From assembly GCF_900963305.1 (NCBI RefSeq), contig NC_042519.1, positions 5,704,001 to 5,768,000 on the forward strand: a stretch of 64,000 nucleotides of DNA, read 5' to 3'. The position numbers were made by a program, and so were the translations under genes. Below the pieces are notes generated by a model, which was not told the DNA's origin, ran no database searches, and saw nothing but the letters and a program-made list of their open reading frames with translations. Below are positions 1 to 11,430 of this stretch, piece after piece. Numbering within the stretch: the first letter of the stretch is position 1; each line of letters begins with the position of its first letter. This DNA comes from Echeneis naucrates (taxonomy: Eukaryota; Chordata; Actinopteri; Carangiformes; Echeneidae).

Positions 1-901
1 CGGGAGAACACCAGGGCATAGCCGTCCTCACAGGTTCCATCATCCTTCAGGGTGCGGCAGGCGTAAGTGATGGCGTAGTTGTCATAGTCCGTGTCAATGA
101 CCCAGTAGTTGTCACCTGGAAGAGCAGAAAGCAGGAAGTCTCAGATGTATGTGTGTGTGTGTTGTTTGTTTCTTTGTTTGTATGTGCAACTAAGAAGGTT
201 TACCTCCACTGGACAGGTAGCTGGCCAGTCCCTGGTAGTTCATGAACATCTTGCCAGGGGTGCCGGCGTCTGGCACTGTGTACTGAGCAGCCATGTCAGC
301 ACACACAACCCAGAACCTGGAAGCCAAGTAGACGGAGAAACGTCACCTTATTGAGCAGACCAAAAAAATGCCATAGAATATTTGGATTTCTTCAAAGATA
401 TTTTCAAATATAACTGTTGCTCACCCAAAGAGAGTGACTCTTCCCCTCGAGGAGGCCACCATGGCACCATCATCTCCAACAGTGTACTCAGCAGAGATGT
501 TGTCCTGGAGGAACAAGCCCTCAGGGTCTTTCTTCTGCAGAGCGTACCATTTTCCAGCATACTGTTGTGAAAAAGATGAATGTGCTGATTCATCAGTGGG
601 CCATAGATTTGTGCATACACATTATATTTACTTTAAAGGTGATGATCTTCTGGTTCAAATGGAGTTTGTCAATCTGTTCATGTTTAATTGTTCTTGAGTT
701 GTCTCTATCTGTAGGAGCTATCTTAGTACTTTTCTGCTATCCTAATAATGGATGGATTAAAATTTCTGGAAATATCTCTGTACTCACTCTTTGTGGCTCA
801 AAGTCCTCTTTAACTGTGAAACTGTCCACCACGCAGGAGGCCAGGCCTTGATCCACAGAGGCCAGGAACAGCATCACCAGGGCAAAGATTTGGAAGTCCA
901 T
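1..901 (-). CDS. rbp4l: Purpurin / retinol-binding protein 4-like, 5' part (runs off the window)
   Basis: Secreted lipocalin that carries retinol; purpurin is the photoreceptor-secreted relative of RBP4. Four coding exons are visible: 788-901, 425-561, 204-316 and 1-115 (continues past the edge), all with GT-AG borders and consistent phase. The protein starts [18 protein letters not shown], a signal peptide, then CVVDSF. The lipocalin signature [20 protein letters not shown] is in exon 2, [15 protein letters not shown] in exon 3 and [20 protein letters not shown] in exon 4. Purpurin fits better than plasma RBP4: the stretches [20 protein letters not shown] and [14 protein letters not shown] match chicken and fish purpurin as I remember them. 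An acceptor just before the ATG and a donor at 1066 show a non-coding first exon. The C-terminal part (after VFSR) is missing only because the window starts here. Confidence 0.93.
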
Positions 902-1065
902 CCTAGGTGTCAGCCCAAATCCACCAAATGTCAGTTTGGTGCTTGATCTGATTTTGTTGTTGGTATTTTTTCTGATGAAGTTGTTTAAAGAGTCTAAACC
1001 AAAAGCTCACTGTAGCAAATCTAGTAGAACAACTAGCTGGGCCTCACAAAACTGCTTCTCCTTAC

Positions 1066-1125
1066 CTGAGGTGTTGAGTGTAGCTGCAGGAAGTTCTCAG
1101 TGCAGAGCTGTTGCAGAGTCTGAGT
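1066..1125 (-). other. rbp4l: rbp4l non-coding first exon (predicted)
   Basis: Reading the minus strand, a good donor (CCTCAG then gtaagg) lies at 1066 and an acceptor (cacctag) falls just before the start codon near 902. The exon therefore lies between the TATA box at 1151-1158 and the donor. The transcription start near 1125 is inferred from TATA spacing only. Confidence 0.6.
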
Positions 1126-1150
1126 TGTGGTCAGAAGACGGTGCATCGGC

Positions 1151-1158
1151 CTTTTATA
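1151..1158 (-). promoter_or_regulatory. rbp4l: TATA box of rbp4l
   Basis: Minus strand reads TATAAAAG within GGGTATAAAAGGCC, about 85 bases upstream of the non-coding exon donor. This is a canonical TATA box correctly placed for the rbp4l first exon. Confidence 0.7.
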
Positions 1159-1227
1159 CCCAGCGCTCAGACAGACTCACTGATTATTTTCACTTCTTGA
1201 ACCTAAATGCAGACTTTAAATCTACCA

Positions 1228-1248
1228 CTAATCCAGTTAACGTAATCC
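1228..1248 (+). promoter_or_regulatory. Two TAATCC (CRX/OTX-type) sites upstream of rbp4l
   Basis: CTAATCC at 1228-1234 and TAATCC at 1243-1248 lie 70-90 bases upstream of the TATA box. TAATCC is the core site of the CRX/OTX homeodomain factors that drive photoreceptor genes. The function is inferred from motif, spacing and the gene's known retinal expression. Confidence 0.45.
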
Positions 1249-1343
1249 CCCACTGTAAGCTGATGAATCCATGCATTCAGCAGTGTTTAGGATTTATGTA
1301 ATTGTTTGCAGGGCTACATAATGGGATACCTAATGGAAGATGC

Positions 1344-1365
1344 GGGGGGGGGGGGGGGGGGGGGG
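1344..1365. repeat. Poly-G tract, 22 bases
   Basis: Uninterrupted run of G in the rbp4l upstream region. It is likely length-variable and able to form a quadruplex. No gene overlaps it. Confidence 0.9.
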
Positions 1366-3370
1366 TGGCCTGAGGTTAACGTTACCTGGGCAAGCAAATG
1401 TGACTAAGGTAGCATGTGGACTTAAGTGTGAATGGAAGACTGAGATAAATGCTCTTTATAGTGGTTTTATTTTTGCACAGTGTCCATTAATTCTCATGAT
1501 CCAAATTCTGATTGATTTATGAATGAATTCTTTGTTTCTTCTTTTCTCTGTTAGGAAGAAAGAAATTGCAATTAAAAAACTTCCCCACTTTTACTATTAG
1601 ATTTTCATTAGATTGCCCTGCTTTGTTTAATAGTTTAATGGAACTGTGATTGTAAGTAAATGTAAAGAGTTTTATCATTGATTGCTACGGCCAAAACCTT
1701 TTATTTGGATGTCGAATATTAAAAGATTCAAATAGCCCAAGTCCTCAATTAGCTCCACGTTCAGACATAACACTTGCAGGGCATAAAGTAAACTAGTACA
1801 AAAAAATAAAGAAAGTGGAAACCTTGTGAAATGGTGTGGGAGAAGCATTGAGTAATAGATTCCTGTCATGTTATGTGAGCAGAGGCTCAGGTGCTCCCAT
1901 CTGCCGTTACTCCTCCGATTAAGTAACATTCTGTTATGTTGTCCATAAACGCTTCCGGAGCTTCAACCTGTAATCCCAAACAAAATGTGTCATACAGGAA
2001 ACAGCTGAGGTGCATAAAAGGAAGTTAACACCACCTGAGCATCAGCAAAGTGCAAACAGATGCCAAAATGTTTCTTCTTTTTTTTTAACTCAGTGTTTTC
2101 AGCATCCACTTTTCTGGTGTAAACCATCTTGTGATTGAACTTAATTTCGTAGGTTTTCTTCAAGTCAAAGGATTTGTTTGTGTGTCGTTATTTACGTTTT
2201 CTCCCTAAACTATGTTTGTGCAGTGCAAAAAGATGTTGTGTTGTGGTTTAGTGTAAAAATAGGTAAGCAGATCACTGTTATCCCTTTCACCCCTTACAAG
2301 TTCCCATCAACAGTGCACAGGAGTTTTTTCTTTTTTTTTCTGTTGAGTAGGTGAGTGCTAAGTAAAGAAACATGCCAGTAAGTCCAGTTGGATTTTAATG
2401 GGCAGTGTTATTGTTCTTGTTCCAATAATAACTTGTCCTGATGATATTAGGTAAGGCCTCTGTGCTTTGACATCGTAAGCTGTAGGTCGTCCTCTGAACT
2501 CATCAAGCTGACACATGATGTGCTGACGGGGCACACCCTGCAACTCTAATCTGAAAACCAACACTAGTGTTAAATGATCCTGCTGTGAACAAACACACAC
2601 TTACATGGAGGTGAGCTTAAGGTGAAGTTTCTCTACGCCCAGGCTGTATCAGGTCAAGATAGGTCTGGCGAAATTTGCATAAGAGGATATTTTTTCGTCT
2701 TTGGAAGAGATCAGTAAGGTTTAAAGATGCATGTTAAAGCTGATGTGTTGGGTTTTCTTTACAAGAAAATGCTTTCAATATTAGAAATGAAATTTCTAAT
2801 AAACACGTTTTACTAGTCACTCATATTTCACTAATAATAACTCAACTTCAAGTCAGTCTTTATCAGTCCAGCTGAAAATCCATCACTTTTGTTGAAAATA
2901 ACACAAACTAAAAACTGAATGAAGTAGATCCTTATGTGAGCACCACACAACAGCAACACTTTTTTGTTCAATCCATTTTCATGAAAACAATTTTTCATAC
3001 AACTCATTTGAGTTTTAATTGCAAAATAACACTAATATTACATTAGTCTCTGGGAAAACACCAGCTATACAAAGGTCACATGACTAAACAGACAAAGACT
3101 ACAGTGATTTTGCACTTCTATATTTAGGACATTGTTTCATTATAAACATTAATTTAATAATTTAGGAGACTACATTTGCAACATTTCAATGCTGAGTACA
3201 AGAGTCTTATTACATAAAATGTAACTTGAGTGAAATTGGTGTATCTGGGATCCAGAGTGTTGTAGGTAACGGCTACAACATCCACCACATGGGAGTGCTT
3301 GAGACCTGAATTTGTCATTGTCACTGCAGGAGCAAGGAAGAAGAGGGTGGAAGTTACACGTGGACGTCCT
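1366..3370. other. Intergenic between rbp4l and atp5me
   Basis: Mostly AT-rich sequence with no recognised gene. One minus-strand open stretch at 2358-2560 follows an acceptor-like site and is described under findings. The right end holds the short 3' untranslated region of atp5me. Confidence 0.6.
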
Positions 3371-3388
3371 CACATCGCTCTCCAAAAC

Positions 3389-3394
3389 TTTATT
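3389..3394 (-). terminator. atp5me: Poly(A) signal AATAAA of atp5me
   Basis: The minus strand reads CTA AAA TAA AGT: the stop codon TAA sits inside AATAAA. The mature 3' untranslated region must be only a few tens of bases long. Confidence 0.75.
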
Positions 3395-5098
3395 TTAGAA
3401 TGGTGTCTTCATTTGCTGTAAAGAGGAGAATCAAATACTTAGTATTTTACATTGCAAGCATGTATCACAATGCTGTTTCACAGTGTAATATTTTATTGTG
3501 CAGTTCAGAGTGATGTGCCAATGGCTGTATTGTGTACTGGTGTTTCTTTTATAGTGACCATGTGTGTGAGTGGTGCTTCATTGCAGCCTGACTGGCATGT
3601 GAGCAAGGCTGAAGACAATACCTTCTGCTAGCTGTTTGGCAATCCGCTCCATGTCTTCACGGGCTTTTTTCTCCTCTTCTTCAACCCTCCTCTCCTCAGC
3701 TGCAATAGGTTTCAGGTGATCTGAGCAAAGACAAAAGAACAAAAACAGGAAGTACAATTGATTTGATGGTTGAGTGCAAATTTGTCCCCTCAATGTCAGT
3801 TGACAAAACATACGTTCCATCATATTTAGTTCAAATTCTTGTTCCATTTAGTGGATTAAAGTGGGTTGCTCTGAGTCAATTGTCACGACATGATAAGAGT
3901 TAGAATAACGCACCATATCTCCTTTTGCCGTAGATGATACCAGCAATCAAAGCTGAGTACCTGGCCGTCTGAAATGGAAAAGGGGATACACGTTAGTGAC
4001 AGCAACAACATTTCCAACTAGTCTAAAAGGTTTGCACATAGGTCCTGGATATCCAGGACGTACATACTATTTCTGGACTTCTTTCCTTAGCATCACTTTC
4101 TTTTACATCTTTCTTTTAAACTCATTTCAACTCAATGGGATGTTGAAAAGCTCATTTATGTTTTTTGTTCAAGCAGACTGGGCTACCATGATGCTCCATA
4201 TCCGGCTATTCCATCAATAATGAAACAAACTATTTCAGAGAACTGCTGCAGGGAGAACATGCATGAAACAGAACTTGAAAGTGACAACTTCAGCAACGCT
4301 TGCTGCATTCACGTAAAGGAGTTTTTCTTCACTTTTATAATTTATTTTACTATTACTTTATTTCATGGCCTTTTCTGAATTAATTTCTCTCTCCTTTTAT
4401 ATTTCTCACATCACCTTGAGCCTCATCCTGTGTATGAACGGTGTTAGAGAAATACAAGATTTAGCTTTTTGCATTGGTGTTACATCCACCAAACTCAGTG
4501 CTGAGATCTGGTTCCAGCTAAAACACAATCTATAAGGAAGCAGAACTTTCATTCAATGCAACAATGTTCGCTTCACTGAGCAACAACCAGGTGAGTTTAT
4601 AATTAACTATCATAAAATGTATTAACCGAAATGGGGGATTACATACTATCTATCAAATGCTCCATGCTGATTTACTGTCCATTATTTGTAATGGCTTTCT
4701 ATTTATAAACAGGCAGACAGCACTGGGGCGTTTCAATGACAGCTTCTTATATTAGCTTTGAGCAACTCAGAGTGTGACATTCCAATGCACATTGAGCCAA
4801 ACAACAATATACTTGAGCTTCAGTGTTACGATCGAATGCAACACAGCTGGAATCATTCAATGGCCTTTCTATCACAGCAGACTTCAATAATTTAGCTAAG
4901 TTGCAGCTAGCTGTTGCAAGGAAGCTAGCGTGCTTCCTTGCTAATGTTTAGCATGTTTGGCTAGCATCTGCGTAGCCAGCAAACTGAAATGAGACAGCAA
5001 GATTCGCTTTAAAGTAACACGCGGAAAAAAGCTATTTTGGTGGGCTGTCTGTCAACACAAACCTTTATCAAAGGTGACACTGCCACTGGAGGAACCAT
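3390..5098 (-). CDS. atp5me: ATP synthase membrane subunit e, mitochondrial
   Basis: Small subunit of the mitochondrial F1Fo ATP synthase that sits in the inner membrane and helps hold ATP synthase dimers together. Four coding exons: 5063-5098 (MVPPVAVSPLIK), 3914-3968 (TARYSALIAGIIYGKRRY), 3622-3720 (HLKPIAAEERRVEEEEKKAR onward) and 3390-3415 (ANEDTILK, stop). They join in phase to 216 nt, 71 aa, close to the 69 aa of the human protein, which has MVPPVQVSPLIKLGRYSAL and ends DDSILK. Order: N-terminal membrane helix with the small-residue pattern AGIIYG, then a charged Glu/Lys-rich coiled coil. No other ATG competes for the start. The stop codon overlaps the poly(A) signal. The large first intron (1.1 kb) holds a short inverted repeat. 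Confidence 0.95.
4916..4941. repeat. Perfect 10-bp inverted repeat in atp5me intron 1
   Basis: GCAAGGAAGC at 4916-4925 and GCTTCCTTGC at 4932-4941 are exact reverse complements separated by 6 bases. The surrounding DNA is rich in GCTAGC-like words. No known element was recognised. Confidence 0.7.
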
Positions 5099-6881
5099 TG
5101 TTTTAGAGGAGGCTAACCGCTAGCAGCAGAGGTCACTTTAGCGGAGGACTGCGGGAGGAAGCTTCTTCTTCGTGGACCGATTAAGGCAGCTGTTATTGTC
5201 ACGGTGTGGCTGCTGCCGTCCTCCGGAGTCCAGCGCCTCTGTCACTGTGAGGACATGGAGAGCTGTGTTCGCTGGAAATGAAATAATTATATACCTCTCC
5301 TTGCCACAATTCCTTGATCATTTTCTAATAAATACATTCTCATATCTAAATGCATTTCTAAATTCAAAATGAAATAAATAGAATAGAAAAAAATAGAGAA
5401 ATATCTCTCCTGGACAGCAGCATCTGAACATCTGTGGGCCATATCTCTCCTCAGATGTCCCGTTCCTGGAGAGGCCTGAGAGAAATGTTAACCAACATAA
5501 GAGCTACAAATTTCACCCTTACAAAGGCATTTCCAGACTGTCATATTCAGTTCTGTGTGAGATGTGACAGATGTCGATGTTGTCGATGCCATTTTTGATG
5601 TTGTTGTTTGTTATGCTATGTAAGTGTTTTGTGCAACTGTTAATAACTCAGTTTCTCCTTTTTTGATGTGAATGGGCTTGGAAAAGATTTGTATCAACCA
5701 AACCATGTATGAAGAAGGCTACGTTTTTCTTTACACGCCCTCTCTCAATGGTAGTTTTGAAGTAGTGCTATGTCAACAGATACTAATTTGTCATAGTAAT
5801 AATAGATGGCAGTGAGCTGTCACTTTGTAATCTGCTCATGAAAAATGCTTTTTGCTATAACCAAGGTCATCCAATAGACACCAGCAGAGATGTAGGCAGC
5901 TGCACAGATCCATGCCTGACAGCTCTTATAAAGCTGTTGATGTTAGTCAATGAAGGGAATAGCACAGTGAGAGAGCAGTGCAGTGTTTATTGACAACAGA
6001 GAATGAGAATGCATTGTGGGATACTTTCATACCTTGCAAGTGACTCATACAGTATATTTTGTTGGCAAAACTAATGAGCTTGCAAACATGAAAAGCAGAA
6101 GCAGCGTTTCAAGGTTTAGTTCAGTTTGCAGACATATAGTGAGCATAAACTAAATCAACATTACACTTGTGATGAGAGGCAACATAATATTTGTTGCTGA
6201 TGTCTACATTTCTATTTGAAGTTGTGTCTGTAAAGTACAACATCAAAATCGTGGTGTTACACTGTAAACAGCAAAAAGCTCTAAGCCACGAGAACTGCTG
6301 TGGTGATTGTCTTGTGGTCCGTAACAAAACCCCTTTACCTAAAAATTAGGATGTTGACAGGGAATTTGATGAAGAGTGCTTTTAAAACAAATAAAGATAA
6401 AAAAAAAGGTTAACTGAGGCCACATCATACATACACAGAGAAAATCATGTAAACTCAAGGTGCCGTATTTGTGCAGCTACATCACTCTCAGCACATTTAC
6501 AGGCTGTTGTCAATCTTTTTCGATAATATTTCCCCAAAAGTCTTTTTTCCATAAACACACAGTTTAATAATTTTGCAATGATGCATTTAACCAGTTGGTC
6601 TGGCACAATTTAAGAGTTTCAAGAAATACCTCCAAAAGAGTATTGTTTTGTGCAACAGCTCTAGATCAGTCAGCCATACTAAACATATCTTACAAGTCCA
6701 CAAACCCTTTTGCATTGTTTACTCAACCATAAAGACTGCCAATTAATTGGAATGGATGGCCAGATGTACCACCACAGGGGATTGGACCCTCCTCTTTTAT
6801 CTGCATTTGTTCCTGTGGCATACAATTTTTGCATAGCTTTACAGTTAAGCATACTTTTTGAAATCCAAAATACATGAAAAC
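5099..6881. other. Intergenic between atp5me and kcnv2, including likely kcnv2 3' UTR
   Basis: No recognised gene. AATAAA on the minus strand at 5986-5991 would give kcnv2 a 3' untranslated region of about 0.9 kb, but nothing else confirms it. The left 150 bases are the GC-richer promoter side of atp5me. Confidence 0.5.
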
Positions 6882-9824
6882 TCAGTGTGCATTACAATGT
6901 CGATTTCCAAAAAAGTGGTTGAGCTTTTTCACTGTCCTCTTGGTCAATCTCACCTTCCCTCGTTTCTTCAGGGAGGCAGTATACTGATTGGACTTGAGTT
7001 TAGAATAATAGTCTGAGAACTTGTTGAAGAGGATGGATATGGGCAGCCCATTCAGGATAATTCCGAATGCGATGCAGATGAAAGCAAAAAGACGTCCCAA
7101 TATAGTCTCTGGGTAGACATCTCCATAGCCCACAGTGGAGATGCTGACCTGCAGGAAAGTGGAGAGAGCAGTCAGTGTCAAAGGAGAAACAGGTCACAAC
7201 AAGCAAATGAAAAGGTTCAGTTAGTATTCTGGTTGGTAAACCTTTTTCTCGTATCTTAATTTTGCTAGTAAACTGGAGTTTTATAACGACTAATGTAACT
7301 TCTGATTCAGTGACACAGGTAAAAGATAAGAGTATAACAATGTCAATCTCAAGTAAAGTAAATCACCAACTCTGAGGAGTACACTTTGGAAGTCAAAGTA
7401 ATAAAAAATCAAAAACAAAAATGACTTTTCGCACTCAAAGGGTTACTTAAATGAAAAATGATTGAAATGCTTTTTAAAATACCTGTTACAAAGTCACGGT
7501 GTTACCCTTTTAAGGCAAAGCTATCTAGACAACGCGTGGTCATTAGTCCTGTCTTGTAATCTTTGGAAAAAGTGGTTGAACAGATAATCTGGCTTTCTAC
7601 ATTGTCTTTCTACTGATAGTCACATAGGGCTGTTGTGTGCGCAGCTATTCAGAGTGTGTCTCAGTTTCAAGAGCGAAGTTATGCCCACTGAGTTTTTCTG
7701 CTAACACACTGCAGCACGATGAACCCATGTGGTGGGTGATCAAATGACTCAATGATGGCACGCTATTTGTTTACTTCTGTTTATATAAATACAGCAGGAG
7801 TCATTTTGAGTTAGGGGTGTTTAAAGTAGCCTTTACTTTGACCATTACTTTGATTAGAAGGATTAACATTTCCTTCCCCAGGATTAGAGCTAAGATTGTA
7901 CCACTTTAGTCAAAAGGTAGGTGAATGATCTGTTAACAGAGTTATTCATGGCTACAGGTAGAATAAAAGGTTTGAGCCAGCTTTTGAACAAAAAAAGACA
8001 AGACATTAACGAGATAATTTCTTTCTTAAGACTCACCGCCCCAGATAAAATCAGAAAAATGTGTTTTATAGTTCAAATATGCAATCTTTATTTGCAATCT
8101 TTCTGTTGCCACCTAAGACTCACATACCAAAGCATGAGGGGACTCATTGTGGAGTAGAGTTGACATGTGCTTTATAAGCCGAGTATTGCTGGAGTGTAAT
8201 GTAATAACATTACAGAGTAACACAATATTTAGGGGCTGTGTTAGCATTGAAGATAACTGAAGAGCAAGGCACAGATGCTTTCTTCAATAGGTTATTTTTA
8301 GTTTGTTTCTTGGGTAAGATATCTATTTAGCATTTCTAACTTTAACACTTGTATTTTTTTTTTTAATTTAATATATTCTGTTTATTATAATTTTAGGAGT
8401 CCTGTGTATCTTCCCTGTGTTGCAACTCTAAATTATGCTCATGCTATCTTTTACTCTGGTACTCTAGTACTTCTTTACAAAGATTTACTTACAGCTGCCC
8501 ACCACCATGCATGAGGAATGCTGGTGAAGTTTGTCTGTGGCATGTCATGCTCCACGGTGTAAACCATGGCAGAGAAGCTGAAGATGCCCATGGCGATGAA
8601 GAGGAAGAGGCAGCCCACCTGCTGGTAGCACTGACGCAAAGTGAAGCCAAATGCACGTAGACCTGTGGAGTGTCGTGCCAGCTTCAAGATACGAAAGATT
8701 CGCATCAGTCTCATGATCCTCAACACTTGCCCCAGCTTTCCCACCTGCCCCACTGCCTGAATGTCAGCTTCATGCTTAATGTAGTTTTCCTCATTGTCAA
8801 AGAACTCCAGAAGGGCCTGCACGTACTGAGGCAGGATGGCGATCAGGTCCACAGTGTTAAGCACACTCCTGCTGAAGGCTTTGAGATCAGGAGTGGAGAC
8901 CAGACGGAGAATGTACTCCATTGTGAAGAAGGCAATGCACATGGACTCCACATATTCCCAGTATGTCTTACCGCTGAGCTGACCTGTGGCAGTTCTGTAT
9001 TGCATCTCCTCCACTGTGTTGAGAGTCATGGCCACCAGAGAGATGAGGACGAACAGACTGGAGGCCACGGCCATCAGCTTGGCCTTAATAGATGAAAATG
9101 GCTTCTCCATCAGGTTCCAGATAGCTCTGCGTCTGTGGCCCATGAACATGTCATGAAAGAGTTCCTCATTCTCCTCAATCTCCACCTCAGCCTCCAGCTC
9201 CCTTTGGATCTTCAGCTGTTCATTCAGCTCATCTTGCCTTTCTTCGAAAGAGATGCGACAACAGCGATGTGTGTTTTTGATCCTCACGCCCCAGTAGTTA
9301 ATTTCTTCCAGGAAGTTGCGTGGACACAACTCGTCCTTGATCCACAGCACACCAGTACGGTAGAAGGTGAAGATGCTGTGGAAGACATCAGGATCCCTAT
9401 CAAAGAAGTACTCATTATTGGTCACAGTGTAGTCATCACACAGATCCAGCTTCATGTTGTGGTCCGTGTAAGTGGCCAGTCTTCCTAATCTGGTCTTGGG
9501 GTACTTGGCAGCCATCTTGTAGGCGATCTGATAGGGTTTCCCCCCTACATTGATGTTGATCGTGTAGTTTTTCTTGGAGGGTGAAGGCTTGGAGAAGCTG
9601 AATGGAATATATTCATCCTCTTCATCCTCATACTCAGCGTAAATGTCATAGATGTCTCTGCTCAGCTCCTGCATGGAGTTCCATGTCTTCACGCAGCTTT
9701 CCTTTGCCAGTGGATAAACAATCTCAGAAGGTCTTCGATTAACATCTGAATCAGCGACTTTGTAGTTGGGGAAGAGGCTCTGTCTCCTTTTCCACAAACT
9801 GACCATCTTGCTGTCACTCCCCAT
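6882..9824 (-). CDS. kcnv2: Voltage-gated potassium channel modifier Kv8.2
   Basis: Electrically silent Kv subunit that co-assembles with Kv2 channels. In vertebrate photoreceptors it shapes the inner-segment current, and human KCNV2 loss causes cone dystrophy with supernormal rod response. Two coding exons, 8493-9824 and 6882-7148, join in phase to 532 aa (human about 545). Order: acidic N-terminus (EYEDEEDEY, about 64-72), T1 tetramerisation domain (about 88-190, with [16 protein letters not shown]), the Kv8.2-type run [15 protein letters not shown]1 near 250-270, S4 voltage sensor with repeated Arg (368-381), selectivity filter TVGYGD (449-454) and S6 with NGLPISIL (477-484). The usual Kv PxP hinge is PIS, a mark of silent subunits. 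The match to KCNV2 ([31 protein letters not shown]) is much better than to KCNV1, KCNG or KCNS as remembered. The ATG is the first in frame after upstream stops. Confidence 0.95.
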
Positions 9825-11285
9825 GTCGATCCCCCAAGACTACACAGTAGACAGAGTGCTCAGACTAGCCAGCATTACTGCTGTCTAATACCCCCTCCAC
9901 CTAAGCATGGAGGACAGGAGCAGGATGCCTCGTGGCCCCATTAATGTTGCTGACTGAGAGGATCCGTGTGCTTACAGGACATCTAAATACCATTATCCCC
10001 TGCTGAGCTGCCTGGCTGACATGGCGTTGGCTGTGTGGTACATCTCAATTAATGCCCCTCGAGAAATCACCCAATTTTAGTCTATAAAAATGTATGATAT
10101 GAATTTAAAGTACCTACATCTGATTAAGGCGATTTTAAGGTAATATAAGCAATAGTAACTGTAAGTGTGCATTTATGAATGCAAAGGCATTAATGTGTCA
10201 TGCATTAATCTTTCTGAAATCCCTCCAGATTACTTAAGGACATCGTAATGGAAGACTGTGATTGGAAAATACTATTGCGTGTGTTTTCATCTACTTTCAT
10301 GTTTTTTGTTGGAAAACTATCATCAGATCTTTATTCAACAGAAAAAAATTATTCAATCTCAAGAATGTACTCTAAATTGTTTTGTGCATTTTTATCTGGC
10401 ATCCTTTAAGACTCCTGTACTGAAGGAAAACAAAGAAAGGCTGGTTTATGCATAAAAGAGGATAAAGACTTTAAGTATTAGTCGACTTCCTGATTGAGAG
10501 GGGGGTTCAAGATTCTACAGGCATGATGTGTCTTGGAAATAATCCTTTGTTTTTATTTCAAACCTTCATTTCAAACCCCAAAAATAAGCTGCTTTGTTAC
10601 CATGACACCATATAAAACATTTTCTTAACTAACAGGCAGTAGTTTTGAAACCAGAAGCAATTTCTCTCTTAAAAAAAAAAAAGAAAAAAAAAGACCAGTA
10701 TCTAACATAATTTTGATTGCAATTAAATCCTCCTATTGGATGCCGATTACTGTCCTACTAATTAACATCTGAAGAAAGCTGTGGTTCTTCGTGGTCACTG
10801 ATTGATGACATAATGAACCCTGAAGTTTATTAACCTTTATTTACCTTGCTGCTGCCAACCACTGCTGCCTAGTTAAAACAATTAAGGGTTGAGCAGGGAC
10901 ATTTAAATAGAGCTATCAGACTTAAGATAGGCTTATTAGTGTAGTGTGTCAAAGGAAGTAGAGGTGAACTGGATTTGTCATGCAAGCCACAGGGCTGCAT
11001 CACAGAGAAGATGTTACTTTGAAAAATGGCTTTCATGGAGGCATAGTGGTAATATCTGGTAATATTTCTAATATATGATACAGCCAGTCATGTATCGTAT
11101 TTATGTAATGCCTTTGATGCTGAAATTCTCCACAATGGGGCTATGTAATGTTTGAAAGTGAAAATAACGTAATAGAAAATTGGAATTTCTAAACAATGAA
11201 ATTCACTTTTACTCATTTCAGCAGTGTCGGGGCCTTTTCTGCCAGAGGCTTACTACGTCTGGTATGACTGACCAAAAGATAAACA
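9825..11285. other. Upstream region of kcnv2, no gene seen
   Basis: The kcnv2 promoter should lie here. I see no TATA box at convincing distance and no reliable motif. The rest is AT-rich sequence with short A-runs at about 10671-10692. Confidence 0.5.
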
Positions 11286-11430
11286 AGCCTATTGTCACAG
11301 TGACATCTGACTGATCACTTTCTCCTGCCACACCCAACTGCCTGGCAATCACCGTCATGCCCTGCGCCTGGTTTGCCCCACCCATCTCCTCACCTGAGGC
11401 TCATCCCCCATCAGTCTTCCTATACATATA

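Noticed and set aside
1-901. Calling this gene plasma rbp4
   Set aside because: Several exon stretches match purpurin rather than RBP4; distinction is by remembered sequences.
8670-9488. Two plus-strand open frames (141 and 117 codons) opposite kcnv2 exon 1
   Set aside because: They are antisense shadows of a long conserved coding exon and match no family.
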